The translations under genes were made by a program, and so were the position numbers. Positions 49,157 to 58,462 of a stretch of DNA of 64,000 bases are shown in pieces. The notes below the pieces were generated by a model. The model was not told the origin of the DNA and searched no databases. It worked only from the letters and a program-made list of their open reading frames with translations. The DNA is from Vulcanimicrobiota bacterium (GTDB lineage: Bacteria; Vulcanimicrobiota; Xenobia; Xenobiales; JADMJV01). How positions within the stretch are numbered: the stretch's first letter is position 1; each line of letters opens with the position of its first letter. The stretch is from contig JAFKGI010000009.1 of the NCBI GenBank assembly GCA_017307785.1, positions 124,001 through 188,000 of the forward strand. Reading direction: 5' to 3'.

Positions 49157-49441
49157 ATGGAATTCAATTACACCAACAACAACATCTTCGGAAGCCGCGC
49201 CGAGACCTATCATCAGAACGGCGCCAGCCGCGAGATGCTGGAGTTGGTCCACAAGCAGGACGGTCACAAGGGCGTCAAGGAGCTGATCCAGTCCGCTCCC
49301 GTGACCAAGGCGCCTCAGACTCCCGCCGCCGGCAAGAAAGTGTCAATCGAAGATCGTTTTGAGTCTTCGCAGCCGGCCGAAGAGACGATGAGTTTCGCGA
49401 AGATGGCCGCTTTTATGGCTGGTTCGAAGGGTCTCGCCTAG
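49157..49441 (+). CDS. Uncharacterised small soluble protein
   Basis: 94 residues, no signal or membrane segment, with an Asn-rich start (MEFNYTNNNIFGSRAETYHQ), a helix (SREMLELVHKQ) and a Pro/Ala linker to a short C-terminal helix (MSFAKMAAFMAGSKG). GGAGG precedes the ATG. It is driven by the TTTGGTAG module, shared with two other small genes. No family recognised. Its last bases overlap the convergent gene at 49438. Confidence 0.65.
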   Translation: MEFNYTNNNIFGSRAETYHQNGASREMLELVHKQDGHKGVKELIQSAPVTKAPQTPAAGKKVSIEDRFESSQPAEETMSFAKMAAFMAGSKGLA

Positions 49442-49776
49442 CGGGCGAGGTTCCACTTGAATTCGCTGAACTGGACCTGGCCGCTCTCGGTTTCGAATCG
49501 GGCTACGGCGGCACGGCACTCCTGGCCGTTCTGGGTCACGCCCGTGTAGGTGGTGGTGCCTTCGTTCTCCACTTTGGTGAAACCGGGCTGGTTGGTTTCG
49601 GCGCTGAGTTGCAGGCGGCTGGCCAGGGCCAGGGTGTAGCGCTCATCGTCCTGGCCAAAGCGGGTCTGGCGGGGACGGAATCCGTCTTCGAAATCAAGGC
49701 TCGGCTCGACTCGTGCCGGGCGCTTGCTGTTGGCGCTGCGGAAAGTGATGCGTTCGGCGGTTGCGGGGATGTTCAT
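49438..49776 (-). CDS. Uncharacterised small protein
   Basis: 112 residues, no signal or membrane helix; predicted beta-strands (YTLALASRLQLSAE, TTTYTGVTQNGQECRAAVA, VQFSEFKWNL) in the second half. I do not recognise it. It has the size and strand pattern of the orphan at 5367-5807, but I see no convincing alignment. AGGAGCG lies about seven bases before the ATG. It overlaps the small gene at 49157 by four bases at the 3' ends. Confidence 0.65.
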   Translation of the reverse strand: MNIPATAERITFRSANSKRPARVEPSLDFEDGFRPRQTRFGQDDERYTLALASRLQLSAETNQPGFTKVENEGTTTYTGVTQNGQECRAAVARFETESGQVQFSEFKWNLAR

Positions 49777-49805
49777 GGTTCGCTCCTGTGTGTATCTGTG
49801 TATTT

Positions 49806-50717
49806 CTAGGGCAAGCTATGCTCCGAAGCTGAAAAATCTCTGAAAGTCTTCGGTGAGATGGCTACATCCACGGCCGTGCGTCCGAGTCGATCCGGGCGCA
49901 GTGGATTCCATCCTCGCTCGCGGAGCAGTTTGCAGCATGGCTGGCAGCCCAGCCGAGCGGCCCACCAGAGCACGCTTTGTCCGTGGACAATCGGGCGATC
50001 TGGCTGCAAATCCTGGGCCGACTCCAGGCAGACCTGCTCGAACTTGCTGCGGTTGCGGGTTTTATAGAGGAACCAGAGCAGGAATTCCGCCGGCACCTGG
50101 TCTTCCGCTAACTGCTCGATCAAGCTGCGCAGAGCTTCGGGGCGATGACACAGGTGCTGGAAAAGACTGCGCCCCTCCCGGTCCCTCCAGTCACTGCGTG
50201 CTCCGGCCCTCAGCAGCAGGGCTTGAACCTCGCGGTGAGTTGCCTTCATCAGTGGGGTGATGCCTTCTCGGTCGGAACGATTCGGGTCGCCGCCTGCGGC
50301 CAGCAGAATCTCGAGGATTTTCAGACGCCGTCGGCTGGCTGCCAACCAGACCGGAGTCCGGCCTTCCTGATCCGCGTGGTTCGGATCGGCACCCAGGTCC
50401 AATTGGGCCTGCACCAGCTCGAGTCGGCCATGGATCACCAGCGCAAAAAGCGGAGTCTGTCCGTAATCATCCGTGACTTCGGTGCGGGCTCCGCGCTCGA
50501 TCAGAAAGGAGCGCATGGCTGGAAAGGCCAACGCCGCCCGAATCCCTTCGCCTCGATGGTTCAAGTCCCAGCCGGCTGCCAGGAGCTTGTCGATGGCATC
50601 TTTGCGTCCGGCCGCGGCGCAGGAGTAGATCGGAGACAGATTCCCGTCGTAGGGTTCTGGTGCATCCGGCAGGTCCAGACCCTGTTTCGCTCGTTCCAGC
50701 CATTCCCGCATCCTCAT
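49806..50717 (-). CDS. Ankyrin-repeat protein
   Basis: 303 residues with about seven ankyrin repeats: DYGQTPLFALVIHGRLELVQ, GADPNHADQEGRTPVWLAAS, GGDPNRSDREGITPLMKA, DREGRSLFQHLCHR and RLGRTAVDVAISP are clear. No signal peptide or catalytic domain. Ankyrin proteins bind other proteins; the partner is unknown. The gene is divergent from the small gene at 50825 and shares its upstream region. Confidence 0.85.
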   Translation of the reverse strand: MRMREWLERAKQGLDLPDAPEPYDGNLSPIYSCAAAGRKDAIDKLLAAGWDLNHRGEGIRAALAFPAMRSFLIERGARTEVTDDYGQTPLFALVIHGRLELVQAQLDLGADPNHADQEGRTPVWLAASRRRLKILEILLAAGGDPNRSDREGITPLMKATHREVQALLLRAGARSDWRDREGRSLFQHLCHRPEALRSLIEQLAEDQVPAEFLLWFLYKTRNRSKFEQVCLESAQDLQPDRPIVHGQSVLWWAARLGCQPCCKLLRERGWNPLRPDRLGRTAVDVAISPKTFRDFSASEHSLP

Positions 50718-50756
50718 GTTGCCAAGAATTGGATCAACTCGGCAACAAATCCCGCA

Positions 50757-50793
50757 TTTGGTAGAAGTTTGGTAGTAACCGCGTCGCTATCCT
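50757..50793 (+). promoter_or_regulatory. Promoter with TTTGGTAG direct-repeat module (site 3)
   Basis: TTTGGTAG (50757-50764), AAG, TTTGGTAG (50768-50775), 12 bases, TATCCT (50788-50793). Two perfect half-sites at an 11-bp period; predicted start near 50800. Confidence 0.7.
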
Positions 50794-50824
50794 TGGATGA
50801 GAGAGAGCAAGGAGGATTGGTAAG

Positions 50825-51052
50825 ATGGAGATGGTGATGGGTGAGCACGACGAGACCTCCGGTACGAGCCGTAATGAGCGCGCTCAGCAGGCGGCGCAGC
50901 GACGCGAACTGTTCGAGGCCAAGCGTCTTCTCGAGCAATTCGCCCACCCCGAGGACCTCTACGATGAGGTGTCCCCCGAGGACGCGGATCACGACCTGCA
51001 GATGAGTCGCTACCGCGGCCTGGCCCGACAGTCCGGCTGGCTCCGGGTCTGA
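50825..51052 (+). CDS. Uncharacterised small charged protein
   Basis: 75 residues, strongly charged and mostly helical: ERAQQAAQRRELFEAKRLLE then DLYDEVSPEDADHDLQMSRY. No membrane segment. AGGAGG lies about ten bases before the ATG. Promoter is site 3 of the TTTGGTAG module. No family recognised; it could be a small regulator or adaptor. Confidence 0.65.
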   Translation: MEMVMGEHDETSGTSRNERAQQAAQRRELFEAKRLLEQFAHPEDLYDEVSPEDADHDLQMSRYRGLARQSGWLRV

Positions 51053-51077
51053 ACTTCACTCGTTCAAGGAATGCGCC

Positions 51078-51220
51078 GGCCGCGGGAATCGCCCTAGAGC
51101 GTCCAAATCCCGTGGAAAAACGCGGGGACGCCGCAGCTGGCCGCGGGGATCGCCCCAGAACGGCTAAATCCCGCGGAAAAACGCGGGGCCGCCGCACGAG
51201 GCCGCGGAGTGTCTCACCCT
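51078..51220. repeat. 61-bp tandem repeat, two copies and a partial third
   Basis: Units starting GGCCGCGGG at 51078 and 51139, and a partial at 51200, 61 bases apart. Each holds AAATCCCGnGGAAAAACGC (n is C or T). Read in reverse, the 60-bp array at 31.9 kb has AAATCCGCCAAAAACGC in each unit, so the two loci may belong to one repeat family. The 304-base stretch 51053-51356 holds only this repeat, a terminator and hairpins; no gene. Confidence 0.7.
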
Positions 51221-51250
51221 CTCCCCAACCCTCACCACCTCCCCACCATT

Positions 51251-51282
51251 AAAAAAGCCCCCCGGCGAACCGAGGGGCTTTT
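51251..51282 (-). terminator. Intrinsic terminator of ahcY
   Basis: On the minus strand AAAAGCCCC pairs with GGGGCTTTT around a loop holding a small CGG/CCG stem, followed by a T-run. The opposite strand also has a T-run, so it may act both ways. Confidence 0.85.
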
Positions 51283-51294
51283 CGAGCAGAATCG

Positions 51295-51342
51295 CCAGGT
51301 TTCGTGTCAAACCTGGTGTTCGGGTAAGCGAAGCGCCCGAAC
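51295..51342 (-). other. Two hairpins between ahcY and its terminator
   Basis: CCAGGTTT/AAACCTGG with a 6-base loop (51295-51316) and GTTCGGG/CCCGAAC with an 11-base loop (51318-51342). Together with the terminator the ahcY 3' region has three stem-loops. They could stabilise the messenger or form a small RNA. Confidence 0.55.
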
Positions 51343-51356
51343 GCTGGTTTTGCACC

Positions 51357-52658
<1,302 letters not shown>

Positions 52659-52825
52659 TCGTAGTTCCTTTCAATGAGACAGAAGGCGGGATCCACCAAC
52701 TGCCTGCTCACAAATGCACAGGGAAATCCCTGTGTTTTGGGCCAGTGTGGACGAGGGACCCCTCGGACTACGAGCCTTGGAGAGATGCTCTCCGATTGTT
52801 CAGGCTACCCAGAACAGTGCAGCCT
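52659..52825 (-). promoter_or_regulatory. Structured leader of ahcY with four hairpins
   Basis: Four hairpins: AGGCT/AGCCT (52802-52825), GGAGAG/CTCTCC with a 3-base loop (52779-52793), CGAGG/CCTCG (52752-52765) and CACAGGGA/TCCCTGTG (52717-52734). The order and sequences do not match the SAH or SAM-I riboswitch consensus as I know it. It may be a regulatory leader of a different class, or the 3' end of the upstream operon. Confidence 0.4.
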
Positions 52826-53555
52826 AAAACCCGGTTGGGATATCCACAAATCGGGTCTGAACCTGAAATTCTTTCTCTAGCTCCGGCATCAAGGCCTTCA
52901 CACCCCAGATTTCCGTCTGGTAATGGCCGGCCAGCATGATGGAAAGTCCGGCTTGTAGCGCGGCGTGATAGATGGGATGGCCGGCTTCGCCGGTGATCAT
53001 CACCTGGGCGCCGGCGCTGACGGCCTGGTCCACCATTCCCACCGAAGCCTGGCCGGAACTGACCGCCACGCGAGTCACTCGAGAGGGACCGAAATCGAGC
53101 AGCCGGGCCGGTCCGATGCGCGACTCCACCAAACCATGCAGGTCGGCCAGCGAAAGGTCCACGTCGGCCAGGTAACCCACCGGCGCAAACAAGTCCCCGC
53201 GCGAAAAGCCCAGTTGCTGCAAAATCTGCGCGTTGTTGCCCAGCTCGGCGTGGACGTCGAGCGGCAGGTGCGAAGCGTAGAGCGAAGTGCCCTGACGAAA
53301 GAGTTGTCCGATGCTCTGGGCCATGACGCCGGTGACGCGCGAAATCTTGGGCCAGAAAAGACCGTGATGGACCACGATCAACTGGCAGTCTTTCAATTCT
53401 TCAAAGGTCTGCAGGCAGGCATCCACTGCCAATCCCACCCGGGTGACCTCCTGGCTGGCCTCGACCTGCAGGCCATTGGTCCCGTAGGGTTCGGGCACAT
53501 TGCGCGAATCCAGACGGCGGTCCAGATAGGCGACAATCTCGGCTAATTTAGCCAT
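52824..53555 (-). CDS. Nif3-family metal-binding protein
   Basis: 243 residues. GTNGLQV, LIVVHHGLFWP, SLYASHLPLD and ITGEAGHPIYHAA with AGHYQTEIWGVK are the NIF3/YbgI metal ligand blocks. These proteins form toroidal hexamers with a di-metal site and are sometimes called GTP cyclohydrolase type 2-like; the true role is unclear. The start overlaps the psuG end by eight bases. Confidence 0.92.
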   Translation of the reverse strand: MAKLAEIVAYLDRRLDSRNVPEPYGTNGLQVEASQEVTRVGLAVDACLQTFEELKDCQLIVVHHGLFWPKISRVTGVMAQSIGQLFRQGTSLYASHLPLDVHAELGNNAQILQQLGFSRGDLFAPVGYLADVDLSLADLHGLVESRIGPARLLDFGPSRVTRVAVSSGQASVGMVDQAVSAGAQVMITGEAGHPIYHAALQAGLSIMLAGHYQTEIWGVKALMPELEKEFQVQTRFVDIPTGF

Positions 53556-54438
53556 TCTTCATGGCCACCGCGATCTGGGCCGCCAGACGGGCGTTGGAGA
53601 CCAGCAATTCCTTGTTGACCTCGACCGTCTGGCCGTTGCTGTTTTTGGCCAGCCACTGCAGCAAGAAGGGCGTCACTTCTTTGCCGCCCTTGGGCACGGC
53701 CGCCAGGCCTTTGTGCAGCCACTTATGCAGCACCTTGGGGGAAATCGAGGAGGGCGGTTCCTGTACCACCAGGCAGCCACGTCCCAGAATCTGCCGTCCC
53801 AGCTGGTAGGCGCGCAGAATCTCTTCTACCGTTTCTAACCGGGTGCCGTAAACGCGATTGCCGGCGCTGAAGAACTCGGGAAAGGTATCGGTCTGGTAGC
53901 GGTAGACCGGGATGGCCAGAGTCTCCAGGGCTTCCAGGGTGGCCTCCACGTCCAGCACGCACTTGACGCCGGCGCAGACCGTCACCAACGGCGTGCGCGC
54001 CATTTCCAAAAGGTCGGCGGACAGGTCAGGATGTTCGTTCCAACCGCGATGCACGCCGCCGACCCCGCCGGTGGCGAAGACTTTGAGTCCCAACATCTCG
54101 GCCGCGCGCAGAGTGGCCGAAACGGTGGTGGCGCCGGCCGAGCGTGTGGCCAGGGCGCCGGGCAGATCGGCTACATTGAGCTTGGCTCCGCGCGGTTCCT
54201 TGCAAAGCTCTTCCAGAGTGGCGGGGTTGAGACCGAAGTGAATCAGGCCGTCATCGACCCAGGTAACGGCCGGAACCGCCCCCTCGTCGCGCACCGCTTT
54301 GTCTACCTGCTGGGCCGTTTCCCAGTTGGTCGGCCAGGCCAGGCCCTGCACCCAGACGCTGGATTCCAGGGCGACGATCGGCTGGTCGCTGGCTAAAGCG
54401 GCCGCCACTTCCATACTGGGAGAGAGAAAATCAGCCAA
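53548..54438 (-). CDS. psuG: Pseudouridine-5'-phosphate glycosidase
   Basis: 296 residues. PIVALESSVWVQGLAWPTN, EGAVPAVTWVDDGLIHFGL, ATGGVGGVHRGW and TVCAGVKCVLDVEATLE are PsuG blocks. It cleaves pseudouridine-5'-phosphate to uracil and ribose-5-phosphate in pseudouridine salvage. The kinase psuK is not adjacent. The start overlaps the hutI stop, so it is co-expressed with histidine-catabolism genes. Confidence 0.92.
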   Translation of the reverse strand: MADFLSPSMEVAAALASDQPIVALESSVWVQGLAWPTNWETAQQVDKAVRDEGAVPAVTWVDDGLIHFGLNPATLEELCKEPRGAKLNVADLPGALATRSAGATTVSATLRAAEMLGLKVFATGGVGGVHRGWNEHPDLSADLLEMARTPLVTVCAGVKCVLDVEATLEALETLAIPVYRYQTDTFPEFFSAGNRVYGTRLETVEEILRAYQLGRQILGRGCLVVQEPPSSISPKVLHKWLHKGLAAVPKGGKEVTPFLLQWLAKNSNGQTVEVNKELLVSNARLAAQIAVAMKNG

Positions 54439-55666
54439 TTCGGGCTCCTTTGCAGTAGACGGCTTCCACCACGTTCACCCCATAGTGGTAGGGCCACTCA
54501 CGCACGTCACTCAGATTGAGGGCCAGCACGTCGGCACGCTTGCCCACTTCCAGGCTACCCACCTGCTTGCCGCGACCCAAAGAATGGGCCGAATTCACGG
54601 TGGCCGCGATGAGCGCTTCCTCCGGGCTCAATCCCAACTTGAGCACACCCAGCGACATGGCCATCTGCATCGATTCACTCAGGCACGAGCCGGCGTTAAA
54701 GTCGCTGCCCAGGGCCAGCGGCAGGTTGGCTTCGATCAGGCCTCGAGCCGGCGCGAACTGGGTCATTCCCAGAAAGAAACTGGTGCCGGCCGTCATGACC
54801 GGAATGGTTCCGCCCTGACGCAGGGCCAAGAAATCTTCGGGGGGCAGAAACTGCAGGTGATCGGCCGAGGTGGCTCCCAGGCCGGCCGCCATACGAGCCC
54901 CGCCCAGATGGTTGAATTCTTCCGCGTGGATACGCAGTCCCAGCCCGGCCGCCTTGCAGGCTTCCAGCACCTGGCGCGACTCCTCGACGGTGAAAGCGCC
55001 GACTTCGCAGAAAACATCGCCAAACTCGGCAAAGCCCTGGGCCGCCACCGCCGGGACCATTTCCTCGACCACCAGCTTCACGTATTCACTCTGGCGACCG
55101 GTATATTCCTGAGGTAGCGAGTGAGCGCCCATAAAGGTCAGGACCAGGTCCATAGGCAGCGTGCTTTTCAGCTCCTGGTAAACCTTGAGGTGGCGAAGCT
55201 CCTCGGCGGTGGACAGGCCATAGCCTGATTTCACTTCAGCCGTAGTGGTGCCGTGCGCCAACATCCGGCGCAGTCGCTCGGAGGTGCTTTCGCGCAGTTG
55301 CTCGTCGCTGGCCTCGCGGGTGGCTTGCACCGTGCTCCAGATGCCGCCGCCGGCGGCGTGGATCTCCTGGTAGGTGGCGCCGCGAGCGCGCATTTGGAAT
55401 TCGTGCACACGGGAGCCGCCAAAGAGTGGATGAGAATGAGGATCCACCAGGCCGGGCGTGAGCGCCCCTTTGTGGTAGATACGCTTGCCCGACCATTTGG
55501 AACAGACTTCGGTCTGCGACCCGACGCCCACGATCAGGCCCTTCTCGATGGCCACCGCGCCTTGCGGGATGATACTCAACTGGCCCATTTGCGAGCCGGC
55601 TCGCGGCATGTCGCCGGGCCCGCAGGTCACCACCTGGGGAGAGCATAAAATCAAATCAGCGTTCAT
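54431..55666 (-). CDS. hutI: Imidazolonepropionase
   Basis: 411 residues. TPGLVDPHSHPLFGG gives the metal His pair of the amidohydrolase fold; VKSGYGLSTAEEL, LRIHAEEFNHLGG and ALGSDFNAGSC complete the HutI pattern. It opens the imidazolone ring in histidine degradation. Next to ftcD but without hutH or hutU in the window, so the first two steps are encoded elsewhere or the enzymes serve salvage. Confidence 0.95.
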   Translation of the reverse strand: MNADLILCSPQVVTCGPGDMPRAGSQMGQLSIIPQGAVAIEKGLIVGVGSQTEVCSKWSGKRIYHKGALTPGLVDPHSHPLFGGSRVHEFQMRARGATYQEIHAAGGGIWSTVQATREASDEQLRESTSERLRRMLAHGTTTAEVKSGYGLSTAEELRHLKVYQELKSTLPMDLVLTFMGAHSLPQEYTGRQSEYVKLVVEEMVPAVAAQGFAEFGDVFCEVGAFTVEESRQVLEACKAAGLGLRIHAEEFNHLGGARMAAGLGATSADHLQFLPPEDFLALRQGGTIPVMTAGTSFFLGMTQFAPARGLIEANLPLALGSDFNAGSCLSESMQMAMSLGVLKLGLSPEEALIAATVNSAHSLGRGKQVGSLEVGKRADVLALNLSDVREWPYHYGVNVVEAVYCKGARIG

Positions 55667-56549
55667 AGAGAGACTCCTGGTTCAATAAATTCCATTCCAG
55701 CAACTGGCCGGGTTGAACGGTAAGCATCTTTAAGCGGGTGCGGGCCATTTTGACAAACGAGGCGGCCGGGGCCATGCCGATGAGCTCGCTGGAGTGAACG
55801 GCTACGCCGCGTAAGGCAGCCTGCTCGCTCACGTGGGAGAAAACTTCTTCCAGGTCCACTCGTTCGGGATCGGTCAGGTTGATGGACACCTGCACGCGCC
55901 GCTGGCTCTCCAGCCACAGGCCCAGAGAACGGACGCTGGGCAGTCCGCGCAGAAATTTGGCGATCTCGCGAGCCAGCGCCAGGTCCTGGCTTTCCAGCAC
56001 CACATTGAAGGCCACCAGCGGTTTGCGGGCCCCCATCACGGTGGCGCCCAGGCGAGGGTGCAGCTGCACCGGACCAAAATCGGGAGCGTTTTCCAGCAGG
56101 CGCTCCTGCAAACCCTGGCGACGCAGATCGGGCAGATTGCGGTGAGCCGGGTTGCGGGCGGAGTATTCATAGAGCAGCACGGGAAGCTCGAAGCGAGCCG
56201 CCACTTCCTGAGCTGTGCTCAAGGCCACCGCCTGGGCTGCTTCCATGGGGGTGCTTCCCAATGGCACGAAGGGAACGACGTCGACCGCACCAATGCGAGG
56301 GTGAACTCCGGCATGCTTGGAGAGGTCAATGTTCTGCGAGGCGATTTCGAAAAGCCGCAGCACGGCTTCGCGGAGACCATCGGCCTGGCCGAGCAGCGAC
56401 ACCACCATGCGATGATGGTCGTGGTCCATCGAGAGATCGGTCATCGCTACACCGGGCATTCCCTGCATGGCCTGTTGCACCGCGGAAAACAACTGGGGAT
56501 TGCGCCCCTCGGAAAGATTGGGCGCGCATTGAAAGAGACGGGAACTCAT
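55656..56549 (-). CDS. ftcD: Glutamate formimidoyltransferase
   Basis: 297 residues. CAPNLSEGRNPQLFSAV, SMDHDHHRMVVSLLG, KHAGVHPRIGAVDVVPFVP and LGATVMGARKPLVAFNVVL are the formiminotransferase blocks. It transfers the formimino group of formiminoglutamate, the product of HutI and HutU steps, to tetrahydrofolate. Without the cyclodeaminase domain, so it is the short form. The stop overlaps hutI by 11 bases. Confidence 0.93.
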   Translation of the reverse strand: MSSRLFQCAPNLSEGRNPQLFSAVQQAMQGMPGVAMTDLSMDHDHHRMVVSLLGQADGLREAVLRLFEIASQNIDLSKHAGVHPRIGAVDVVPFVPLGSTPMEAAQAVALSTAQEVAARFELPVLLYEYSARNPAHRNLPDLRRQGLQERLLENAPDFGPVQLHPRLGATVMGARKPLVAFNVVLESQDLALAREIAKFLRGLPSVRSLGLWLESQRRVQVSINLTDPERVDLEEVFSHVSEQAALRGVAVHSSELIGMAPAASFVKMARTRLKMLTVQPGQLLEWNLLNQESLYER

Positions 56550-56609
56550 GACGGCAGATACCTCTCCATCCTAAGTGAATGCTCGGCGACGGGAGAGCAG
56601 TCCTGCCGG

Positions 56610-57542
56610 TTAGAGCTCTTCCGCGTAGTGGCAGGCCACCTGCTGCCCCTGCAGTTCCCGAAGCGGCGGCGCTTCCTGGGAGCAACGCTCGCGCGCGTAA
56701 GGACAGCGGGGGTGAAAACTGCACCCGCTCGGCGGCTTCGTGGGGTCTGGCATGTCCAGGGAGCGGAGGGGCAGAGGTTTGACTTCCCGCGCGCGCCTGG
56801 GGTCGAGCGGCGGGAGTGCCGCCAGCAGGGCCTGAAGATACGGGTGCAGTGGATTGTCCAGTAGATCTTCCACCGGGCCGGTTTCGATGACCTGGCCCAG
56901 GTACATTACCAACATACGCCCCCCGCGACCCAGGTAGCGGGCGGTAGCCAGGTCGTGCGTGATGTAGAGGAAGGCAATGCCTTCCTGGTTCAATCTTCGC
57001 ATCAAGTCGAGAATGGCCAGACGCAGGGTGGCGTCCACGCCGGAAACCGGTTCGTCGGCCACGATCAGTTTGGGTTTGAGCAGGGCTGCGCGAGCCAAGG
57101 AAACGCGCTGGCGCTGACCACCGGACAGCTGAAAGGGCAATTTGGCCGCGAAATATTCCGGCGGAGTCAGTCCCACCTGAGCCAGGATTTCGTGCACATC
57201 CCCCGTCAGCTTATGGCGCTTCAGCGGCGCCGCCAGTTGCTGACCTACCCGGCGCACCGGATTGAGGCTGGCATAGCTGTCCTGGTGGACCACCTGCACC
57301 GAGAGACGAAGCTCGTCGCTCAGACGAAAGCCGGGAGCAAATAGATCCTGGCCCTGGTAAAGCACCTGGCCGGCAATCGGCTTGAGCAACCCCAACACGG
57401 CGCGACCGAGCGTGCTTTTGCCGCAGCCGCTTTCTCCCACCACGGTCACGATTTCACCGGGCTGGAGAGCCAGGTGGATCTGGCGCAGGGCCTGCACCTG
57501 GCCCAACTGGACGCTGACGCCGCGAAGCTCGACCAAACTCAT
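56610..57542 (-). CDS. ABC transporter ATPase, OppF/DppF type
   Basis: 310 residues from the ATG at 57542, which overlaps the previous gene stop as ATGA; a longer frame to 57599 is not supported. Walker A GESGCGKSTL, signature LSGGQRQRVSLARA, Walker B LIVADEPVSGVD, and the C-terminal oligopeptide-type extension with CSFHPRCPYARERC, a Cys set typical of OppD/F (Fe-S in some). It powers import through the two permeases encoded upstream. Confidence 0.92.
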   Translation of the reverse strand: MSLVELRGVSVQLGQVQALRQIHLALQPGEIVTVVGESGCGKSTLGRAVLGLLKPIAGQVLYQGQDLFAPGFRLSDELRLSVQVVHQDSYASLNPVRRVGQQLAAPLKRHKLTGDVHEILAQVGLTPPEYFAAKLPFQLSGGQRQRVSLARAALLKPKLIVADEPVSGVDATLRLAILDLMRRLNQEGIAFLYITHDLATARYLGRGGRMLVMYLGQVIETGPVEDLLDNPLHPYLQALLAALPPLDPRRAREVKPLPLRSLDMPDPTKPPSGCSFHPRCPYARERCSQEAPPLRELQGQQVACHYAEEL

Positions 57543-58462
57543 GGGCGCCTCCGCCAACATGCCACGCCGTTTTCTAAAGGCGGCGAATCGGCCCGGCATG
57601 ATTCCACCACTTCCGGGCAGCGACTGGCGAAGATGCAGCCGGACGGCCGATTGCGCAGGTCCGGTGGCAAGCCCTCGGCTCCGCGCACCACTTCACCACC
57701 GTGCACATCGGGAGAACTGCGGATCAGCACCTGGGTGTAGGGATGGCGTGGATTTTCAAAGATCTCCTCAGCCGTGCCCGTTTCCACCACCGTGCCGGCA
57801 TAGAGCACGGCCACGTGAGTGGCCAGTCGGGCCACCGCCGCCAGGTCGTGGGTCACCAAAATCATGGTGAGGCCGATTTGATGAATTTCGGCCAGGATGT
57901 CGAAGATGTAGCTCTGGGTGATCAAATCCAGAGCGGTGGTCGGCTCGTCCAGAATCAAGAGTTCCGGCTCAAGCATGAGAGAAAGCGCGATCAGGGCGCG
58001 CTGGCGCATGCCGCCGCTGAGTTGATGAGGGTAAGCGGCAATGACCCGCTCGGGAGTGAGTCGGACCTGGGTCAACAACTCCTGACGACGCTGCTCGTGG
58101 GCGGGGAAGCCGTGATCGACGCAGGTATCCAGCATCTGCTGGCCGATGGTGAGCGAGGGATTCCAGGCTCCTTGGGCTGCCTGAAAAACCACCGACGCCT
58201 GGCGCCAGCGAAACTGTCGTAGCCTTTCGGGAGATTGCTCCAGTAGATTCTCTTCTTTCCAGAGCAACTGGCCGCCGCGCACGCGAGCGTTACTGGCCAG
58301 CAGCCCCAGAATGGCGCTGGTCAGAGTCGTCTTGCCACTGCCTGACTCACCGATCAGAGCGGTCACCTGGCCGCGCGGAAAGTCCAGCGAGATGTCTTGC
58401 AATACACTCAGCGGCCTTCCCGGCAGTTGATAGTCGATCGAGAGATTGCGTATGCTCAGCAT
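57539..58462 (-). CDS. ABC transporter ATPase, OppD/DppD type
   Basis: 307 residues. Walker A GESGSGKTTL, signature LSGGMRQRALIALSL, Walker B LLILDEPTTALD and the C-terminal CIFASRCPEVVESC block. The usual partner of the OppF-type ATPase. ATG overlaps the permease stop as TGATG. Both ATPases look intact. Confidence 0.92.
   Translation of the reverse strand: MLSIRNLSIDYQLPGRPLSVLQDISLDFPRGQVTALIGESGSGKTTLTSAILGLLASNARVRGGQLLWKEENLLEQSPERLRQFRWRQASVVFQAAQGAWNPSLTIGQQMLDTCVDHGFPAHEQRRQELLTQVRLTPERVIAAYPHQLSGGMRQRALIALSLMLEPELLILDEPTTALDLITQSYIFDILAEIHQIGLTMILVTHDLAAVARLATHVAVLYAGTVVETGTAEEIFENPRHPYTQVLIRSSPDVHGGEVVRGAEGLPPDLRNRPSGCIFASRCPEVVESCRADSPPLENGVACWRRRP

Noticed and set aside
52659..52825. 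SAH or SAM-I riboswitch call
   Set aside because: The conserved core sequences were not found; described only as a structured leader.
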